The position numbers and the translations under genes are program-made. Below the pieces are notes generated by a model. It was not told where the DNA came from and made no database searches. It saw only the letters and a program-made list of their open reading frames with translations. From Anaspis maculata (lineage: Eukaryota > Arthropoda > Insecta > Coleoptera > Scraptiidae), in assembly GCA_949128115.1 (NCBI GenBank), contig OX421962.1:9704262-9768261 (forward strand): a stretch of 64,000 nucleotides of DNA, written 5' to 3'. Below, one piece after another: positions 59,273 to 64,000 of the stretch (position 1 is its first letter; each line of letters opens with the position of its first letter).

Positions 59273-60219
59273 AAAAGGACCCCGCACGATTCTTATGGAA
59301 AATGGCTCCCGGTTAAATTCTCTGAATTTTTGATATGCTGTAGCTCATGAGATACTAATCAAATTCCGTGAACCCCAAACTCAAATAATGGACAGTTTTT
59401 TACCCGCAGGGGGTTGAAGTTGGAGGTTTTGACGGCTTCAAAATGATATTATGACGTTAATAAAAGCTTTTCATTTGGTTTCTCTTCAAGTTGTGTTTCA
59501 TGCTGAATGTATTTATTTGTCAAAAAAATATCAACCCCCTCCTCCACCCCCAACCCCTATCTACCATAATAAATTTCGTGATTACTCTCAAAAGCCATGC
59601 GGATGAGAGTTTCCATACCAAAACTCATTCCTATGAACAGTTTTTGTTCTGCAGGGGACTGAAGTTCAATATTTATGCTCTCAAATCTTCAACTTCAGTC
59701 CCCTGTAGAACAAAAACTGTCCATAGGAATAAGTTTTGGCATGAGAACTTTTTGTTCAGCAGAATTAGAAGTACACAATACCAAAAATTCAGCCAAATTA
59801 ACCGAGGAAAATTGAAAAATTGGCACCCTTACATTAGGGGTGGAAAATTATTTTCATGTCAAAATTCACAATTTAAATTACAGAAGCCATCTGCATGGCT
59901 TTTGAGAGTAATCTCGAATTTTGTGATGGTAGATAGGGGGTGGGGGTGGAGGAGGGGGTTGATATTTTTCTGTGAAATAAATACATTTAGCATGAAACAC
60001 AACTTGAAGAGAAACCACATAGAAAGCTTTTATTTACGTCAGAATATCATTTTTTTGCCGTCAAAACCTCCAACTTCAACCCCCTGTGGGTAAAAAACTG
60101 TCCATTATTTGAGTTTGGGGTTCACGGTATTTGATTAGTATCTCATGAGCTACAACATATCAAAAATTCAGAGAATTTAACCGGGAGCCATTTTCCATAA
60201 AAATCGTGCGGGGTCCTTT
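59273..60219. mobile_element. Palindrome, about 0.95 kb
   Basis: The ends 'aaaggaccccgcacgatt' and 'aatcgtgcggggtccttt' are perfect inverses. The arms (about 350 bp) match closely, e.g. 'gtatctcatgagctac' and 'acttcaaccccctg'. A nested hairpin at about 59636-59740 ('gaacagtttttgttctgcag' region) forms the inner part. The 200-residue frame inside is an accident of the arms. Confidence 0.85.
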
Positions 60220-60221
60220 GC

Positions 60222-61150
60222 CAGTTCAACTTGCAAAAAGTCGAAAATTTATTTCTCCAATTGGAGAAAACTTCTACAGAAGCTTGAAAATTTCCTTCTT
60301 TGATTTGAAAAAACCTCAAAATGGTGTCGGTTCGATTTGTGAAAACTTCAAACGCTTGGTAGATATTTTCAGAATCTGACTTTGGTCTGATATCAGGCTC
60401 AAATTTGGGAACATTTTACAATTGATCGATTCAATAGAGAAAGATATCCAAAATTTAGGAATGAAGTTTGCAAAAGCATCAAGATCTTTCGTATCAATTC
60501 GGGAAAAATTAAAATTATTTGGTTTTCATTATTTAGAAATCTGTTCACATTTGACTTCGATTTACGAAAATTTCGAAATTGGTCGCTCAATTAGAGCAGG
60601 GCTTCCAAAATTTCTGACTACAGTTTTTCAAAAAACCTCAACATTTGTCGCTCGACATTGCGAAAATTCGGCAATTTGTTTCTTCAATTCGAAAAAGATC
60701 CACAATTTATCGTTTCGATTTGCCAAAACTTCACACTTTTGCTTATTATTTCTAGAATCTGGCTTCGGGCTGAGCTTAGGCTCGAATTTGGAAAATTTAC
60801 AAAATTTGGTTGCTTCAATAAAGAAACTTTCTCTTTCTAAAATTCACGAAAATTTACGAACACATCAAACTGTCTCTCTTCAGTTTGAACAAAAAAAATT
60901 GTTTTTCTAGAGAGCCTTCATCATCTGGCATTTGAAGGGATATATCCAAAATGTATAACTGTAGTTTCATGAACTTTAAAATTGGAGCTTTAAACTTGGA
61001 ATTTTTTTTCTTTTAATTTGAGAGAACTTCAGATTTTGTCGCTTTGAATCAAGCATAGGTTAAAATTGGTTTTTTCAATTTGAAAAAATTTCAAAAATCA
61101 CGGCTTCAACATGGAGAAACTTCGTAACTTGTCGCGCCAGTCCGAGAAAA
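60222..61150. repeat. Degenerate minisatellite, right part
   Basis: The 'ttcgatttgtgaaaacttca' phrases continue with about 30-bp spacing from the left part at 58800-59272. The 162-residue frame here is periodic and not a gene. Confidence 0.65.
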
Positions 61151-61729
61151 GTTGATTTTTTTCCGAATATTCTTACTTCAAACCAAAGCTGTAAGTAATC
61201 CAACATTAGCCTAATTTTGGGTAAGCTCCAATCGCATTATTTTCCAGATACCTTTCGACAGTTTTTGCTTCATGTTGGAAAACGTGGTAATTTAGGATAC
61301 CAGCTTCCGGGAAGATTTCTCCCCGATTGTTCGACGGTCACCTTATCGTTCTCAGCATGTAAATAACATCATACTTACTTATTGTTATTAGTTAGTACTC
61401 AGTTGCTTGCTCTAAATAATGTTTATAAATACTGAGTGTAATTAGGTGCACAAATAAGTAACATATTACATAGATATCAATACTTTGTAATGCTTAATTT
61501 AATTTGTTTTAGGAGTTGAGTTTTTCTGGGAATTTTGCCAAACTATGAACCTAGACAACTTTAGAATGCTACAAGCGAATTAATCAACTTTCAGACCGTT
61601 CGCTAGCCCAGTTTTTCAGTTATTAGTCCGTATTTTTGAAATACATGAGATATCTCACATAATATTTCTACAGGGTGTTCAATAGACTGGTGCAAAATTA
61701 CTGAAAGTTTGACATACTCCCTCTTGAGC

Positions 61730-62984
61730 GATTTTTAGCGCATTTTCCATCTTGATAAAAATCGCTATTGCAACCGCTTTGTCCGTCCGTCCGTCCGTCC
61801 GTCCGTCCGTCCGTTCCTCGAACTCCTCCCAAACTAGACGACCTAGCTTTCTAATTTTTTCGCTGTTACATAGCTGCCACTCCCAAAGGAGGGCTAGGCT
61901 ATATTGGATGTCTATATTGCGCCACCAACATAGAGAAAACCGCCCCCGATAAAATTGAAATAACATAATATTGCACTTTCTACCAGACCTACTGCTCTGG
62001 TGTTCTCATTTCATGAATAATACATAGTTGCCACTTATAAACGTAAGCCAAGAAACATTCCGTCTTCAATATTCGCCGCCGACATGAAAAAACAGCTAAA
62101 AACCGCCCCCAATCACTTTAAAATGAAAAACATAAACCCGAAGACATAGCGATCTGATTCTTTCGGTATATAAATAGCTGACTAAAAATGGGAAAGGATA
62201 GGCTACTTTTGGTTAGTCGCCGCCCCCAGATTCCGCCCCCAAACGATAAAAAGTGAAACTTTCACAAATGTTACTGATTGAGATGTTCCCTTATCCATTT
62301 AGGAACTGCCAACTCAAATTGTGCAACATTTGCTCAGCCGAACGCTGCTGCTCCCACACGCCGCCCCCAAAGTAAGAGATGGATGAAAAACATAAACCCA
62401 AAGACATAGCGATCTAAGTTTTTCGCTATATGGATAGCTGACTAAAAATAGAAAAGGATAGGCTACTTTTGATATGGCGCCGCCTCCAGCTTCCGCCCCC
62501 AAAAGAAAAAAAGTGCAACTTCCAACAATTTTCACTGATTCAGCTGATAATGTTACTTCAAACATTCAGAAACTCTTGACTCAAACTGTGCAAGAATTTC
62601 TTTGCCAAACTCTGCCGCTCCCACACGCCGCCCCCAAAGTGAGAGATAATTGTAAAACATGAACCTGAAGACATAGCGATCCAATTCTTTCACTATATTG
62701 ATAGCTGATTGAAACTGGAAAAATATAGGCCACTTTTAATTAGCCGCCGCCTCCAGCTGCCGCCTCCAAACAAAAAAATATATTGATGAGTGAAAGAATT
62801 TTCATTCAAATCTATTTCATTGGCAAGTACTCCATTCTGATAACACAATATCACAATGAGTTTTGAATGAAGAAAGTGGGCAAGGAATGGTGTTTCTCCT
62901 TCAACCACATTTCTTTACGTTCACAATATGCCTCTTTGAGAAAATGCGCTACTGAGACTCACGCACGTGAAGGCATACTCACTT
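61730..62984 (-). repeat. Inverted, shorter copy of the 260-bp G-rich tandem unit
   Basis: It is the reverse complement of 48107-50140 with the same outer edges ('agcgcattttccatc' on the left, 'cacgtgaaggcatactcactt' on the right) but about three to four units ('tagctga' near 62174, 62432 and 62700). A (GTCC)n tract near 61784-61812 matches the (GGAC)n of the other copy. The flanking DNA differs, so the whole unit moved. Confidence 0.85.
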
Positions 62985-62992
62985 GTTTTTTC

Positions 62993-63960
62993 TTAGATTT
63001 CAATATCACCGGCAAGAAGGTAGAACTCATACCTCGGGATGGCTCTTGAATTACCGGTTTATTTCTTCAATTTACAGACTGACCTCAAAACGTCAACTTT
63101 TTGGTGTTACAGTTGTAACTTTCTCAGTCGCCGACCGATTTTTGAGATTTCAGGCTCATTTTGAAGCTAAAGCTTCAGGTAGGATCATAGGATCAAGAAC
63201 AATAACTCAAAGCAAACATCAGAAATACAGGGTTGCATAAAAAGCGACCAAAACCTGAACTGCTTTTGGAATATGAATTGGGAGGAGAATCGGATGAAAA
63301 CCAACTTACCTTCGAAAGAATCATCCATTCTGGACACTTCAAGGTATCCTTTTCTTGCATGAGACCTGAATTATTAGTGAAAGGAACCAAATTACAACCG
63401 CATGTTTTCGGAGGAGAATCGGGGCCTTGCTCACATGAAGCTGCTCGTGACCAACGTTATAAAAATCGGAACAATCACTCACTTGTTGATCAATATTAGT
63501 TAGTGATTATTAGGCTTTTATTTTGTTACTTTGGTAACGAACATTTTCAGGTGCACAAAGGCGATGTTTTCCGTCCAAAAACAAACAGTTCAAATGTGGC
63601 CTGTTAACCAGCAATTCGAGTCCCATAAAAGAAAAAAGCACCTTGAAGCGTTCAGTTGATTTTCATTCGATTCTCCTCTCCACCTAGATTCCGAGAGAAG
63701 TTCAGGTTTGGGTCACTTTTCATGCAACCCTGTATTTTGAATGTCTGTCTCGAGTTGATTCTGATCTTTTGGTATTCCTACCTGAAGCTATAGTTTCAAA
63801 ACGAACCGAAAATTTTAAAAATCGGGTAACGAGGTAAAGAGTTGTACTACAAAAAAGTCAACTTTTTGAGGTTGCCCTGTAAATAAAAGAGATACACCGA
63901 AAATTCAAAAACCGTCTCGAGGTATGAAGTCTACCTTCCTGCCTATGGTGTTGAAATCTG
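62993..63960. mobile_element. Foldback element, about 1 kb
   Basis: The left arm (62993-63320) pairs with the right arm (63650-63960). Examples are 'aatacagggttgcat(a/g)aaaa' against 'atgcaaccctgtatt', 'agcttcaggtaggat' against 'tacctgaagct', and 'catacctcg' against 'cgaggtatg'. The spacer is about 330 bp. Non-coding. Confidence 0.75.
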
Positions 63961-64000
63961 TAATTATTCAAAATCTATCCGATGGATTGGAATCAAATTT

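Larger units (their letters stand above)
58526..64000 (-). other. mam: mam intron upstream of the MamL-1 exon (partial)
   Basis: It ends at the acceptor 'ccttccag' (58526). No exon was recognised to the right edge; the interval is minisatellite, two palindromes and an inverted tandem-repeat unit. 58600-58790 and 61150-61670 show nothing definite. Confidence 0.75.

Noticed and set aside
59491..60093. 200-residue plus-strand frame
   Set aside because: It lies entirely within the palindrome at 59273-60219 and has no domain or start context.
1..64000. CRISPR array, bacterial operon or phage content
   Set aside because: The repeats are degenerate or palindromic eukaryotic elements; spliced exons and LINE structure show animal nuclear DNA.

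Overview
The window is animal nuclear DNA, most likely from an insect. It carries four exons of the Notch co-activator gene mastermind (mam) on the minus strand: a MamL-1 exon at 58324-58525, a poly-glutamine/acidic exon at 11078-11791, a third at 5696-5919 and a Gly/Pro-rich exon at 4891-5371. All internal splice phases agree (0/0, 0/0, 2/2). The gene enters from beyond the right edge (the MamL-1 exon has an upstream acceptor) and continues past the left edge (the last visible exon ends in a donor). No other host gene and no RNA gene could be supported. A beetle is the best guess, because several arrays are of TCAGG, the telomere unit known from many Coleoptera, and one carries a retrotransposon that looks telomere-specific. 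That is an inference, not a proof.

Layout. 1-4.9 kb: a G-rich degenerate repeat, then three inverted-repeat elements, inside an intron. 4.9-5.9 kb: mam exons separated by a 324-bp intron. 5.9-11.1 kb: an intron mostly filled by a higher-order tandem array (about 50-bp subunits, about 0.9-kb super-period). 11.1-11.8 kb: mam exon. 11.8-58.3 kb: a 46.5-kb intron made almost wholly of mobile and repeated DNA: a nested insertion with 7-bp target duplication (12.9-14.5 kb), foldback elements, an RT fragment, a tRNA-derived SINE, a MITE, a hAT-type element with 8-bp target duplication (24.8-25.9 kb), a TA-flanked element (25.9-27.4 kb), long degenerate minisatellites (30.8-33 kb), an R1-clade LINE inserted in TCAGG repeats (35.9-41.7 kb), a large palindrome with GTCY microsatellites (43.4-44.7 kb), a dead IS630/Tc1-mariner transposase, a 3.1-kb foldback element containing about 260-bp G-rich tandem repeats (47.3-50.4 kb), and a 1.6-kb palindrome (56.0-57.7 kb). 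58.3-58.5 kb: MamL-1 exon. 58.5-64 kb: further intron with two palindromes and an inverted, shorter copy of the 260-bp tandem element.

How it fits together. The only host function visible is mam: its N-terminal helix binds the Notch intracellular domain/CSL groove, and later segments recruit co-activators. The mam pre-mRNA would be transcribed right to left through many long inverted repeats, so long intronic double-stranded RNA is expected. The two observations most worth following are the TCAGG-embedded R1-clade element with an intact ORF1 but broken ORF2, and the unusual density of long palindromes in one developmental gene.
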